From: Terriglobia bacterium
GTDB lineage: Bacteria; Acidobacteriota; Terriglobia; Terriglobales; Acidobacteriaceae
Assembly (NCBI GenBank): GCA_020072585.1
Contig: JAIQGL010000025.1
Span: 1-64,000, forward strand
DNA length: 64,000 nt
Direction of reading: 5' to 3'
Shown here: piece by piece, positions 17,019 through 26,806 of the stretch
How positions within the stretch are numbered: position 1 is the first letter of the stretch
Layout: each line of letters opens with the position of its first letter
Notes under the pieces: generated by a model
Seen by the model: only the letters and a program-made list of their open reading frames with translations
The model's database searches: none
Told to the model about the DNA's origin: nothing
Made by a program: the position numbers and the translations under genes

Positions 17019-18290
17019 TTAACGCTTTTTATCGGGCTTTTCCGCTGGATTCTCATGGACGCGTTCACGAAATGTGCCGCCCATGGTCTTGGCCAGAAAG
17101 ATTGTGGAATCTCCGTACTTGTCACGCAGGCGGTCTGAAGCGGAGAAAGCACGGGCCCACTTTTGCTTCTTGTCCCCTTCCAACAGGTCCATTTGCTCCG
17201 GCATGTCTTCAAAATGAGAGGCCTGTACACCCAGCAGGCGGACGGTCCGCCCCCGCTCCCAGTTGCCATGGAACAGCTTTCCAATTGCCGAAAAAATCTC
17301 CGTGTCCATTTGCGTGGGGCTCGCCAGGGAATGCGCGCGCGTAATCGTGCTGAAATCAGAGTAACGCAGTTTGAGCTGAATGGTGCGGGCGGTAAAGTTC
17401 TGTTCGCGGAGCCGGCGCCCGACCTTTTCAGATAGATGAGCCAACGTTGACTCCAGTTTGCCCAGGTCTGCTGTATCGTGCCCAAAGGTATGCTCATGGC
17501 TGATGGATTTGGCCTGCCACTCTTCACCGACCTCACCTTCAAACCACGCGCCTGCATCTTCTCCGCGCGCTTTGCCGGCCAGGGCCTGCCCCCACTTGCC
17601 AAAGTTTTCTTCCAGCACCTGTTGGTCCACCCGCAGCAGGTCGCCGATATGAATGATGCCGATCTGGTTGAGCCGCGCCTTGGTCACCTTGCCCACGCCC
17701 GGAATTTTGCCTACATCGAGCGGAGCCAGAAAGCTCTCTTCCTGCCCGCGCAAAACGTACAGGATGCCATTGGGCTTGGCTTTATCCGAGCTGATCTTGG
17801 CCATCAGCCTTGTGGCGCCGATCCCGATAGAGCAGTTCAATCCTGTGCGCTCTTTCATCTGCTGATGCAGTTTGTGCGCGGAGAGCAATGGCGGGCCATG
17901 AAGTCTCTCTGTACCCGTCATGTCGAGGTAGGCTTCGTCAATGGAAGCCATCTCCACCGCCGGCGAGAAATCATGGAGCACTTCCCTCGCCTTCTGCGAG
18001 TATTCGCTGTAAAGCTCGGGATGGCCGTCAACAAAGATAGCGTGTGGACACTGTTTGGCGGCCGTCCGCAGCGGCATGGCGGAGTGAACGCCGAACTTGC
18101 GCGCCTCATACGAAGCTGCCGAGACGACCCCGCGCTCATCCCTCTGTCCGCCCACCACAACGGCTTTGCCTTTCAGCGCAGGGTTAAAAAGCTCTTCCAC
18201 GGAGACAAAGAAGGCATCCATGTCGACGTGAAAGATGATTCGTCCAGCCGGTATCACACCTTCGGGGGCCACACCTTGAAGATACACCAC
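17019..18290 (-). CDS. dinB: DNA polymerase IV (Y family)
   Basis: An error-prone translesion polymerase, about 423 aa, close to or somewhat longer than the family norm. The catalytic palm has 'FHVDMDAFFVSVE' (first metal-binding Asp, with the steric-gate Phe pair), 'SAASYEARKFGVHSAM' and 'ASIDEAYLD' with the second catalytic Asp-Glu pair; helix-hairpin-helix 'VGKIPGVGKVTKARLNQIGI'; the little-finger domain shows 'SISHEHTFG' and 'RTIQLKLRYSDF'. The C-terminus is lysine-rich with no obvious clamp-binding motif. The frame begins at GTG 18290; GTG 18257 just before 'IPAGRIIFHVDMD' is an alternative start. It is monocistronic. I could not identify an SOS box. Confidence 0.92.
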   Translation of the reverse strand: MVYLQGVAPEGVIPAGRIIFHVDMDAFFVSVEELFNPALKGKAVVVGGQRDERGVVSAASYEARKFGVHSAMPLRTAAKQCPHAIFVDGHPELYSEYSQKAREVLHDFSPAVEMASIDEAYLDMTGTERLHGPPLLSAHKLHQQMKERTGLNCSIGIGATRLMAKISSDKAKPNGILYVLRGQEESFLAPLDVGKIPGVGKVTKARLNQIGIIHIGDLLRVDQQVLEENFGKWGQALAGKARGEDAGAWFEGEVGEEWQAKSISHEHTFGHDTADLGKLESTLAHLSEKVGRRLREQNFTARTIQLKLRYSDFSTITRAHSLASPTQMDTEIFSAIGKLFHGNWERGRTVRLLGVQASHFEDMPEQMDLLEGDKKQKWARAFSASDRLRDKYGDSTIFLAKTMGGTFRERVHENPAEKPDKKR

Positions 18291-18528
18291 CCGAGAAGCA
18301 ATTTGTTCGTCAATTTTTCGCCTCGAAGCGCAGCGATTTCATGGCATGCCGACGATAGCGGGATCTCGAGATAGCCTTAAAAGAGCCCAACCTGCAAGCC
18401 AATCAGCGAAACTTTCCTCCGCGCGTCAGCATCTTATGGGGACGGTTAGTGGCGGGGCGCCCAAGTGCAATTTATAGGCCAACGATTTAGTATGGCTCCC
18501 CTGACTTTGCTTCGTGGTAGGAACCCTC

Positions 18529-19851
18529 ATGGCGCACCTGAAGTCCGTTTTAACCTTCCCGCCAGCTTCTGCGGAAGAGCGCAACGCAGCCGCACTGGCC
18601 AGCCAGTATGCCGCGGTACGTCAGCAGACTGACGCTCTTACAGCCCAGCTCAGCCCGGAAGACCAGATGGTGCAATCTTGTCCGGAAGCCAGTCCGGCCA
18701 AGTGGCATCTGGCTCATACCAGTTGGTTTTTTGAAACATTTATTCTCTCCAGCCATTTAAATGATTACCGTCCGTTCCATCCTCAGTTTCGTGATCTTTT
18801 TAACTCCTATTACAACGCCGTAGGGCAGCAGCCGGAAAAAGCGCTGCGTAACACCTTTTCGCGTCCCGGCCTGGACGAAGTACGCAAGTATCGTGCCCAC
18901 GTTGACGAGCATATGGTCCGGCTTCTGCAATCCAGCGGAGTTGCCAGCGACGTACGAAAGCTGGTCGTCCTTGGCCTGAACCATGAGCAACAGCACCAGG
19001 AGCTGATCGTTACCGATATCAAGCATGGTTTCTGGAGCAATCCGCTTCATCCCGCTTACCAGCCGGCGGTCGCTGCGCCTTCTGCTAGTGCGGCGCCGGC
19101 GCAGAGTCAGCAGCTTTATCCCGAGGGGCTGTATGACATCGGCGCTGAGGGCGAATCTTTCTACTTCGACAATGAAGGCTCGCGGCATAAAGTCTTTCTG
19201 CGTCCGTTCCGTCTTGCAGCACGACTCGCGACCTGCGGCGAATATCTCTCCTTTATGGAAGACGCTAGCTACTCGCGACCTGAGCTCTGGCTCTCTGACG
19301 GCTGGAAGGCCGTGCAGACTCAGCGCTGGAAAGCGCCGCTCTACTGGGAGCAGTCAGGCGGACAGTGGTTCCAGTTCACCTGCTCAGGTCTGCGTCGTGT
19401 GGAAGAGGCCGAGCCCGTCTGCCACGTGAGTTATTACGAAGCCGACGCTTTCGCGCGCTGGGCCGGAGCGCGTCTGCCTACCGAGTTTGAATGGGAAGTG
19501 GCTGCAGTCCGTGCGCCGGTGCAGGGCAATCTGGTGGAGTCAGGAAGGTTTCATCCTGATGCCGCTCCCGCTGCGCGCGAAGACGGCCAACCTTCGCAAG
19601 TCTTTCCTTCACAGATCTATGGCGACGTGTGGGAGTGGACTGCCAGCGCCTATCTTCCGTATCCCGGCTACAAACCAGCAGCCGGCGCGCTGGGTGAATA
19701 CAACGGCAAGTTCATGAGCGGCCAGATGGTCCTGCGCGGAGGCTCCTGCGCTACGCCGCGCTCCCACATTCGCGCTACCTATCGGAACTTTTTCCCACCG
19801 GAAACACGGTGGCAGTTTTCCGGGATAAGGCTGGCAGACGATGGCAGTTAA
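18529..19851 (+). CDS. egtB: EgtB-type sulfoxide synthase (ergothioneine biosynthesis)
   Basis: A non-haem iron enzyme that joins a sulfur donor to trimethylhistidine (hercynine), about 440 aa. The N-terminal DinB_2 domain has 'KWHLAHTSWFFETF' (iron-ligand region, His60/His63) and the HX3HXE motif 'HEQQHQE' (His152, His156, Glu158); the C-terminal formylglycine-generating-like domain includes 'TEFEWEVAA', 'DVWEWTASAY' and the final 'RNFFPPETRWQFSGIRL'. The ATG at 18529 has TAGGA upstream and is preferred to the GTG at 18514. It overlaps egtD by 11 bp. No egtA (gamma-glutamylcysteine) gene is here. EgtB enzymes of another acidobacterium, Chloracidobacterium thermophilum, are reported to use cysteine directly, which would fit a two-gene pathway. 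Confidence 0.92.
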   Translation: MAHLKSVLTFPPASAEERNAAALASQYAAVRQQTDALTAQLSPEDQMVQSCPEASPAKWHLAHTSWFFETFILSSHLNDYRPFHPQFRDLFNSYYNAVGQQPEKALRNTFSRPGLDEVRKYRAHVDEHMVRLLQSSGVASDVRKLVVLGLNHEQQHQELIVTDIKHGFWSNPLHPAYQPAVAAPSASAAPAQSQQLYPEGLYDIGAEGESFYFDNEGSRHKVFLRPFRLAARLATCGEYLSFMEDASYSRPELWLSDGWKAVQTQRWKAPLYWEQSGGQWFQFTCSGLRRVEEAEPVCHVSYYEADAFARWAGARLPTEFEWEVAAVRAPVQGNLVESGRFHPDAAPAAREDGQPSQVFPSQIYGDVWEWTASAYLPYPGYKPAAGALGEYNGKFMSGQMVLRGGSCATPRSHIRATYRNFFPPETRWQFSGIRLADDGS

Positions 19852-20797
19852 AAACCACGCAGTCCTGGTAAGCCCGATTGCCGACGAAGTCATGCGTGGC
19901 CTGTGCGCTGCTTCGCGCCACCTGCCGCCCAAGCTTTTTTATGACGCCGCAGGCTCGCACCTGTTTGAGCAGATCACTGAGACGCCGGAGTACTATCCCA
20001 CGCGCACCGAACGCGCCATACTCAAAGGGTATGCCGGAGAGATCGTCCGCCAGGCGGGCAACAATCTCACGCTGGTGGAGCTGGGCGCGGGTAGCGCCAG
20101 CAAAACCCAGGTGCTGATTGAAGCTCTCTTGCGCCGCCAGCTGCGCGCGGACTTCTATCCCGTGGACGTTTCCTCTTCCGCTCTACAGGGCGCTCTCACC
20201 ACGTTGAACGGACATTTTCCCCGGCTGCGCGTCAGCCCTATCGTTGCCGACTACACGCACCAGATCCCCAACCTCAACGCTCTGCCCGGACGCAAGCTGG
20301 TACTCTTCATCGGCTCCACCATCGGCAACTTCGAACCAGATGAAGCCCTGGCGTTTCTCAAGAGCGTGCACGCTTCGCTTCAACCGGGAGACGCGTTGCT
20401 CATCGGCTTTGATCTGATCAAAGACGCCGACGTCCTTCACGCCGCTTACAACGACGCTCAGGGCGTGACCGCCGCCTTCAACAAAAATATGCTCGTCCGC
20501 ATCAATCGCGAACTTGGCGGCAGCTTTGATCTCGACGGCTTTGAACATGTCGCCTTCTGGAACCGGCGCAAGTCGCGCATTGAGATGCACCTGGAAAGCC
20601 TGTATGAACAGACCGTCTGGGTGCAGGACCTTGGCCGAGGCTTCCATTTCCAAAAGGGCAAGCGCATCCATACGGAGAACAGCTACAAATTCAATCCCGC
20701 GTCGATTGCGCGGCTGCTGCGCCGTAGCGGCTTCAAGCTGGAAAAGAGCTGGACCGATCCCCAAGGCTGGTTCTGCGAGGCGCTGGCCAGGGTGTAA
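19841..20797 (+). CDS. egtD: L-histidine N-alpha-methyltransferase EgtD
   Basis: This enzyme trimethylates histidine to hercynine using SAM, the first step of ergothioneine synthesis. It has 318 aa, the usual length. Family features: 'PPKLFYDAAGSHLFEQIT', 'TPEYYPTRTE', the SAM motif 'LVELGAGSASKT', 'DVSSSALQ', 'LFIGSTIGNFEPDEA' and the C-terminal 'IHTENSYKF', part of the histidine-binding pocket. It starts 11 bp inside egtB, so the two products are probably translationally coupled. Order egtB then egtD with no other egt gene is consistent with a minimal pathway; the C-S lyase step would be encoded elsewhere. Confidence 0.94.
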   Translation: MAVKNHAVLVSPIADEVMRGLCAASRHLPPKLFYDAAGSHLFEQITETPEYYPTRTERAILKGYAGEIVRQAGNNLTLVELGAGSASKTQVLIEALLRRQLRADFYPVDVSSSALQGALTTLNGHFPRLRVSPIVADYTHQIPNLNALPGRKLVLFIGSTIGNFEPDEALAFLKSVHASLQPGDALLIGFDLIKDADVLHAAYNDAQGVTAAFNKNMLVRINRELGGSFDLDGFEHVAFWNRRKSRIEMHLESLYEQTVWVQDLGRGFHFQKGKRIHTENSYKFNPASIARLLRRSGFKLEKSWTDPQGWFCEALARV

Positions 20798-21168
20798 GTC
20801 AGATAGCCGCGAATCTCGCGAATGAACACGAATCTCCAACCGAGGCATGTGACTCCAATCACATAAGGATCGCGAAAAATTCCGCACAATTTAAGCCGAG
20901 GAGTGAAAGTTCCGCCCCTCTCCTGGCTTCCATGCCGCTCTTTGTCGCTTGCGTATAGCTACGGTGCGCGTCTATGGTTGACGGCTATAGCAGTTTTAGT
21001 GTTAGCGTAAACCTTTCTGACTCGTCATCCCGACGTTCGTTAAGCGAGCGCGCGCTTTCATCAGCGCGCGAGTAGGACGGAGGGACCTTGTGCTTGCCTT
21101 AAAAAGTTTACGTTATCTATAAAACCGCTCTAGCTGAACAACAACTGCGAAAGGGTATTAAAACTCTC
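20798..21168. repeat. intergenic region with a dispersed repeat copy
   Basis: No gene is seen. The stretch holds the second copy (21068-21094) of the 27-bp element at 5992-6018, adjacent to an inverted-repeat-rich GCGCGC section at about 21046-21070. The lipoprotein promoter is presumably near 21120. Confidence 0.5.
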
Positions 21169-22011
21169 ATGTCACGCTGCGGAAATCGGATTCGCTACTC
21201 GATGATGCCGGCGGCATTCGTCATTGTTGCCATGGGGTTGTGTTTGCTCTGTCTGGGGTGCGGCGGTCACTCTACGGTAAAGCCTCCCATCCCGGTGCCG
21301 GCGCTTAACGGGAACTTCAATATTTCAGCTACCTCCCTGGGGACGTCGGGCTTAAACATGTTTGGCGGAGCGGTCCAAACCGATTCCGCCGGCCACGTCA
21401 CGGGAACTCTGCATAACGTCGGATCGTTCTTGCTGTGCTTTGGGCTCCAATTGGACCTGCCCTTCACCGGCACGATTGATGCAAACGGGCAATTGAGCGC
21501 CACCATTACTTCGTCAAACAATCAAGTAGTCTCGTTGAACGGCCACGTCAGCCCCAATGGAAGTTCGCTTTCCGGTGGCACTTACACCGTCACCGGGACA
21601 GGCTGCGCCGCCGGCGATCAGGGCACGATCACGGGATTCCAGGTGCAGCCATTCACCGGAACTTACAGCGGAGGATTCACGCCTTCACCCGGTACCACAA
21701 TGAACCTGGTCCTTCCGCTCTCCCAGTCCACCACGCCCAACGTCCACGGACGGTTTCTTTTCGCTCCTGCCAACGTGACTATCACCGGCGGCAGCGCATG
21801 CGGTCTTGCTTCCGCCACGCTTGACACCACCACCAGCTTTGCCAGCGGAAATACGCTGACCCTGAATCTCATGGGGTCGGACGGCGTAACCATTCTGACC
21901 TATGTGGGAGTTACCTTGGACGGGACCACTACACTTGTTCGCGGCCAGTTCAATATCGTTTTAGGGCCGTGCAGTAGCCAGGGAGGACTGGCGAACCTGA
22001 GCCGTCCGTGA
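21169..22011 (+). CDS. probable lipoprotein of unknown function
   Basis: A 280-aa protein. The N-terminal hydrophobic segment 'FVIVAMGLCLLCLGCGG' ends in a possible lipobox with the lipidated Cys at 31. The mature part is rich in Gly, Thr and Ser with alternating beta-like patterns ('SATITSSNNQVVSLNGHVSP', 'LSGGTYTVTGTGCAAGDQG') and no long helices, suggesting a beta-sandwich or beta-roll. Four to five Cys could form disulfides. Proteins of this style are frequent in acidobacteria; I recognise no named domain. It is monocistronic. Confidence 0.65.
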   Translation: MSRCGNRIRYSMMPAAFVIVAMGLCLLCLGCGGHSTVKPPIPVPALNGNFNISATSLGTSGLNMFGGAVQTDSAGHVTGTLHNVGSFLLCFGLQLDLPFTGTIDANGQLSATITSSNNQVVSLNGHVSPNGSSLSGGTYTVTGTGCAAGDQGTITGFQVQPFTGTYSGGFTPSPGTTMNLVLPLSQSTTPNVHGRFLFAPANVTITGGSACGLASATLDTTTSFASGNTLTLNLMGSDGVTILTYVGVTLDGTTTLVRGQFNIVLGPCSSQGGLANLSRP

Positions 22012-23549
22012 TCGCCAGGCGCTGGCCAGGATGTAAGCCCCGCCATTCTCGTGTGGCACAGCCCGGGCCCCATGGAAGCCCGGTTTTGGTTTCCATGGGT
22101 AGAGGCGCCCTCGGCGGTGAATTCTTTCCGATCTCTTTCCGATCAGTGTTATCCGTGTTGATCAGTGGTAAGGTTTTGCCTTCCAAATTTTGGCAATGAC
22201 CCGATTTTGGCAATTTTGGCAATCTTAAAGGCTCCCCCACCCCGTCATCTTTCACTTATTGTTGCAAACAAAGTACTTTTCCAAATCGACGCTTGCATCA
22301 CGCCTGGGTGACCCTTGCGAGTCCCTTGGGTGACGCTTGGGTGACCCAAGGGTGACCCAATCCCAATCCCAGTCGGCAGAGGGTCGTTGGGCTGTTTCAA
22401 TTACCCAATTACCAAATTCCCCATTTACCCAATTCCGTTGAGACACCAAGGAAACCGGCAATCTGCAGCACTTTTAATCTGTCAAAGAGCTTCCTGGAAA
22501 ACCTCACACCCTCAGGCGCTGCCAGACTTTAGCGCGTTTCATTCAGCGTATCAATAGCGAATTAGGCCATCTTGACAAACCTACTCTGCGGAACTGTTCG
22601 CTTTCGCACAGCACCAAACCACTGTGGCACAGCCCCGGCCGCCCTCAGCTGTGATTTTTCTATCACCGCGAAACCATCTCCCACTGTCGTCCTGAGCGTG
22701 GCGCGCGTGAACGCGCGCGCGAGTCGAAGTTGAGCCGGTTCTGCGGGCGTCTGAGCCCGCAGGCGAAATCCCGAGCATAGCCGAGGGAGCTCCCGAAGGA
22801 TCCCGGTGCAGTGTCCTCTGCATTGCTGCATCAAGGTGTTCTCCCTAGGCTGTTTCGGTAGAACTCCCTGCAGCTGCAATGGTCACAACCAGCACTCTCG
22901 GGATTCTTCGACTGCGCCCGTTCGCTTTCGCTCCGGCTCCGCTCAGAATGACAAGTTTAAACGGTTTTGTTTCCTGATCAGCCGATGCTTGCGATCTTCA
23001 AGGCTCGTGTGGCATAGCCCGGGCCCGGGTTTGGCTTCCATGGGTAGAGGCGCTCTCGGCTGTGGCTCCTTCTCTGGAGACTTCTAAATTCCGCAACCTT
23101 TCCCGGTACGCGACACTTTTCTACCCCTGTCATCCTGACCGACTACGAGCGACCCTGACCCTGAGCTTGCGAAGGGCAGGGGAGTGAGTGGGAGTGGAAG
23201 GACCCCGAGACCGATTCCATCATCCATGTCGTATCAGGGAGTTCTCTCGACGAACCCGCCGATATAAACTCAGCCTCGCGTAAGCCACCCGATCCTCTAT
23301 ATAACAACGAACCAAGCGCCGTAGGCGCGAATGAGTCTAGCCCGGGGCGGAAAGCCCCGGGTAAGTATGAAGAACGAATCAAGCCCCGTAGGCGGCGGTA
23401 CATATCTGCCGTGAGGTTGGGATTGCTGTTGGGCACTTGGTGAAAGAGCGGCCCTTCAGGGCCGCGAAAAAGGAATGAATTAAACAACCTTTCCTTGCGC
23501 CGTAGGCCCGCGCGCAGCGCAGCGGAGCGCACAAATCGCATAAAGCAGA
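22012..23549. repeat. 1.5-kb gene-free stretch of dispersed repeats
   Basis: No coding sequence is convincing. Visible elements: a repeat pair at 22048-22115 and 23004-23060 (CGTGTGGCACAGCCCGGGCC..., then TTCCATGGGTAGAGGCGCYC) with a weaker relative near 22620; tandem GGGTGACCC/TTGGGTGAC words at 22305-22360; short TTACCCAATT repeats at 22395-22440; a CCTGAGCG...CGAAGGATC element at about 22690-22805; hairpins CCCGGGGC-GGAAA-GCCCCGGG (23342-23362) and GCGGCCC-TTCA-GGGCCGC (23448-23465); and GCCGTAGGC words at 23310-23510. This is the largest accumulation of intergenic repeats in the window and lies next to the restriction-modification gene. Confidence 0.7.
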
Positions 23550-26500
23550 TTAATGCTCAAATAGCGCTGGCCCAGCCTGCTTCTTCTTCGCAGCGGGTTT
23601 AGCCTTTACCGGAACTTCCAATGCGCCTGCAGCAGTCAATTCTTCCAAAGAAATTGTTGGAGCGGAACACACCTTATCTAGCAAGCTTGCCTGCGTGGGC
23701 TCAAGATCCACCAGCCAGCCAATCACATTGAGTACATTGATTAGCTCAGTTGTATATTCCGCCAACCAATGATCGGGTTGAATGTCACCCAGCGGAGAAG
23801 GCGGTCGCCGGTCGCCTATGATCGGGCGTTCGCGGTCTTTTTTGCGATAGCTAAACCACTGGAGCAGGACCTGTTTTCCTGAGACCTCATAGAACCACAT
23901 CGCGGGCTCCACCCTTTCCACATACCCTTGTCCAATGAGCAGCCTTTTCTTGCTGGCATCGTAATTGATTGAATCCGGCATCATCTTCGGGTCTTCAGGA
24001 ATTTCTCCTGCGGCTGGAATACGCGGCGCTCTCGCCGGGGGGAGGCGCGGCGGCTGCGGTGGGCGTCCTTTCTTCGGGTCTGCCATGCGCTCGCCAAAGG
24101 TGTGCAGCCAAATCACCGTTTTTCCCAATTCAGAAACGGTAGTGAATAGATCAGCATCGGCGGTAATGGGAATCCTTATTCCTGGCGTGGATAGATCGTC
24201 CTGAAAGCGTGCGGTAAACGCAGGATGCGCCGCGATGGCAGCGATGTAAGCCAGAAAATCTTCGGGGCTGATTGTCTTGACATATTTCTTACCCAGGTAT
24301 GCGAGCAATTTTGGTGGCAGATTTGGCAACGTTGCTTGTCGATCTTTCCAAAGCGGAAAGACCCGGCCACCAAAAGATCCTTTGTAGTGGTGTAGGTCAG
24401 GCACGAGGCCGGTAAAGGTGAGAGCCGGTCCATTTGTTGGCGATTCTTCGGTGAATGCAGTTAGGTATACCTGCTGATCAGAGCGTAACTCCCAAAGTTC
24501 GGGGTTAGGCCTATTGATTACTCGGTTATCAGGAATAATCCACTGACGATCGAAGGAGCGAAAACCATAGTGCACTGGTGCAATACAAACGCCCTTTTCA
24601 GCAGCAACTGGTTTCAGAACTGCCTCATATCCTGGGAGGCCGTCATGTACCACGCGATTAGTGTGCCTATCACTAAGCACGCCTCTAGAGAGATGGGGGT
24701 GAAACAGCACTTCTTTGTCTTCGGGAGCCGCTTGGACAAGCTTCTTCCAGCGGCGTTCCAATGAATTTACATCAGGAGCAATGATCCATGTCCGCCCTGG
24801 CATCACACCTGACCCGTTGTAGACAAAAAGCTCTTCTAGATTTGGATAGGCTGCCCATGCGCCCCTCGAAGCTGGCAAGAACGGGGCGCGCCAGTCGGAT
24901 GGGCACTCGATCCATTCCTTGCCACCGAGGGTTATCTCTGCGAGAGCCTTGAACTTCTCGACTCGATGGCCGCCCGGTAATGATCTAAACAAAACTCCTG
25001 CCGGATTTGTTGAGACGTTGCCTGAAGAACGCGAAGCCAGCACTATACAAACTGGTTGTTGTACCCCTTGGAAGATGCGAGTATTCACTTCGGGCTGATG
25101 ACCCTCAGGCGAGCAGTCAATAACCCAGATGTCGTCACACGTGCGGCGCAAGTAGTCACGCATTTTCTGAAAACCGGGGCCACTTAGGAACCCGGCGACG
25201 GTAATGAAACAAACAATGCCCGAGTTATGTGCCGGGTGATGGTCGAATACCTTCCATGTTGCCCAGCGCCAGAAATAAATGTAGAGATTGCGTAGGTGCT
25301 TGGCGTCAGCGCCAGCACCCCATTCCTTAGGAGGTTGCCAATCCGCCAAAGGGGCAGTTTTTTCTGCTTTTTTAGTGGTGCCCTCGATCCAGCCGCCTAG
25401 TCCTTTCGCCTTTACCTTATATGGTGGATTCCCAAGGACAACTGTAATTGGCTCGTCTCTTTTTATCTTGTTTGCATCCCTGCGGGAATCTGCGATTGCG
25501 GCAACAATTCCAGGAATCCATGACTCATCGTCATCCGGGTCTCCGAGGGTATCGGTAACATACATCCGTGGAGGCGTTGTCGGCGGAGCTTTGGTAAGGT
25601 CAACAATTTCAGCAAGGATTCGCAATTGCGCCACGGCAAAAGGACCAAGCTGCATCTCGAACGCAATGAGCCTTTTAACAGCAGCGTTGATGGCTCCTTT
25701 TACAGCGCCCTTCCCCTCATCGGATTCTATGGTTTCCGCAATCCTGCGCAGTACACCGAGAATAAAAGTACCGGTGCCAACCGCCGGGTCTGCCAGAGTA
25801 ACGGATGGTGAAGCGAGTCCTGCATGCAGCTTAAACCGGGACGATCTGAGCGCTTCATCCACTAATCCGACCATAGCGCTGACGACTTCAGGCGGCGTGT
25901 AATATGAGCCTGTTTGCTTCCGTAGCTCGTTGTCGTAAACCGCGAGAAAGTCTTCGTAAAAATAAAGCCATGCTTCAGGGTTGTTCTTGCTGATCTTCGG
26001 CCAGCTAACGGCGTCAAGCACGCGGGTCAGCGTACCCAGAGAAGTCTTGAGCGTGTCCTGGTTTTCCGCATTGTCAGTGAGTAGTTTGAGCGCTGCGCCA
26101 ATCAAAGTGCTTGTCTTGCTAAGTTCATTCGCCACCTGCTGGAGCCCGGTGGCCAGCTTGATTTCCTTGGCGCGGGCCATGAGCATGCCGAATGTGACCG
26201 CCTGCGCATAACCATCCGCAAATCTTTCATCTGTGGCGTCAGGAAAAAGAAGCTTCCGCCAGTCTTTAGCCAGGGATGTGAGGGCTTCGCTGCCCAGTCC
26301 GAGCTGTTCGGTAACTTCATCACGTAATAAACGGCAAAGCCGGGCTGTGGTCTGGGCCAAGTCTTTTGCGCTGCTTGGGGCGATGGGCTCCCAACGCAAA
26401 AACTGCTCAAAGAGATTTAATAGCTTTGGTGGCGCTTGGAGCTTGCTTCCTGAAGATTCAATATCGCCGGTTAGTGTAATGACCGAATCAAACAGTTCAC

Positions 26501-26768
26501 CATCCTGCCAGAGGCTGAACGCATTGCCATCGGTGTAAATAAGGTTTGGCAGCGAGTGAAGCTTCTCCCATTGTGCTTTATCGTGGACATCCTTGAACTT
26601 TCGCGGATCTGCGCCCTTGCCGGGAGCTTTCAACTCAACAAAACCTACCAGCGCATTGTGAACGGTCACTGCGTAATCCGGGCGCGTCTTCAATTCGCTT
26701 ACCGATGACTCGCCTACAGGGGTGACGGCCGCTTTTTGTAGATTGCAAAGCTCCGCAAAATCAGCCAA
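23550..26768 (-). CDS. single-chain restriction nuclease-methyltransferase (type IIG / type ISP C-terminal domain)
   Basis: The open frame is about 1072 aa. The N-terminal PD-(D/E)XK-like nuclease signature is Pro30-Asp31 followed by 'VGFVELKAPGKG' with Glu45 and Lys47. An N6-adenine methyltransferase follows, with SAM motif 'LADPAVGTGTFILGVL' and catalytic 'NPPY' in 'VVLGNPPYKVKAKG'. The C-terminal third resembles the target-recognition/C-terminal domain of type ISP enzymes ('DSINYDASKKRLLIGQGY', 'QWFSYRKKDRERPIIGD'). No helicase motifs are visible, so cleavage is probably not ATP-driven. The frame opens with TTG 26768, but a better N-terminus lies upstream in another frame (26807-26887), so the gene appears frameshifted near its start. 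Neighbour: a divergent HTH gene. Confidence 0.8.
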   Translation of the reverse strand: MADFAELCNLQKAAVTPVGESSVSELKTRPDYAVTVHNALVGFVELKAPGKGADPRKFKDVHDKAQWEKLHSLPNLIYTDGNAFSLWQDGELFDSVITLTGDIESSGSKLQAPPKLLNLFEQFLRWEPIAPSSAKDLAQTTARLCRLLRDEVTEQLGLGSEALTSLAKDWRKLLFPDATDERFADGYAQAVTFGMLMARAKEIKLATGLQQVANELSKTSTLIGAALKLLTDNAENQDTLKTSLGTLTRVLDAVSWPKISKNNPEAWLYFYEDFLAVYDNELRKQTGSYYTPPEVVSAMVGLVDEALRSSRFKLHAGLASPSVTLADPAVGTGTFILGVLRRIAETIESDEGKGAVKGAINAAVKRLIAFEMQLGPFAVAQLRILAEIVDLTKAPPTTPPRMYVTDTLGDPDDDESWIPGIVAAIADSRRDANKIKRDEPITVVLGNPPYKVKAKGLGGWIEGTTKKAEKTAPLADWQPPKEWGAGADAKHLRNLYIYFWRWATWKVFDHHPAHNSGIVCFITVAGFLSGPGFQKMRDYLRRTCDDIWVIDCSPEGHQPEVNTRIFQGVQQPVCIVLASRSSGNVSTNPAGVLFRSLPGGHRVEKFKALAEITLGGKEWIECPSDWRAPFLPASRGAWAAYPNLEELFVYNGSGVMPGRTWIIAPDVNSLERRWKKLVQAAPEDKEVLFHPHLSRGVLSDRHTNRVVHDGLPGYEAVLKPVAAEKGVCIAPVHYGFRSFDRQWIIPDNRVINRPNPELWELRSDQQVYLTAFTEESPTNGPALTFTGLVPDLHHYKGSFGGRVFPLWKDRQATLPNLPPKLLAYLGKKYVKTISPEDFLAYIAAIAAHPAFTARFQDDLSTPGIRIPITADADLFTTVSELGKTVIWLHTFGERMADPKKGRPPQPPRLPPARAPRIPAAGEIPEDPKMMPDSINYDASKKRLLIGQGYVERVEPAMWFYEVSGKQVLLQWFSYRKKDRERPIIGDRRPPSPLGDIQPDHWLAEYTTELINVLNVIGWLVDLEPTQASLLDKVCSAPTISLEELTAAGALEVPVKAKPAAKKKQAGPALFEH

Positions 26769-26806
26769 CAGTTGCTCAAAGGGTGCGCGGAGTTGGTCTT
26801 CTGGTT

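Noticed and set aside
17478-18374. 298-aa open frame on the + strand
   Set aside because: Antisense to DNA polymerase IV; no domain or start signal.
22305-22440. CRISPR-like array suggested by repeated GGGTGACCC and TTACCCAATT words
   Set aside because: Repeats are under 12 bp, irregularly spaced and without unique spacers of constant length; no cas genes in the window.
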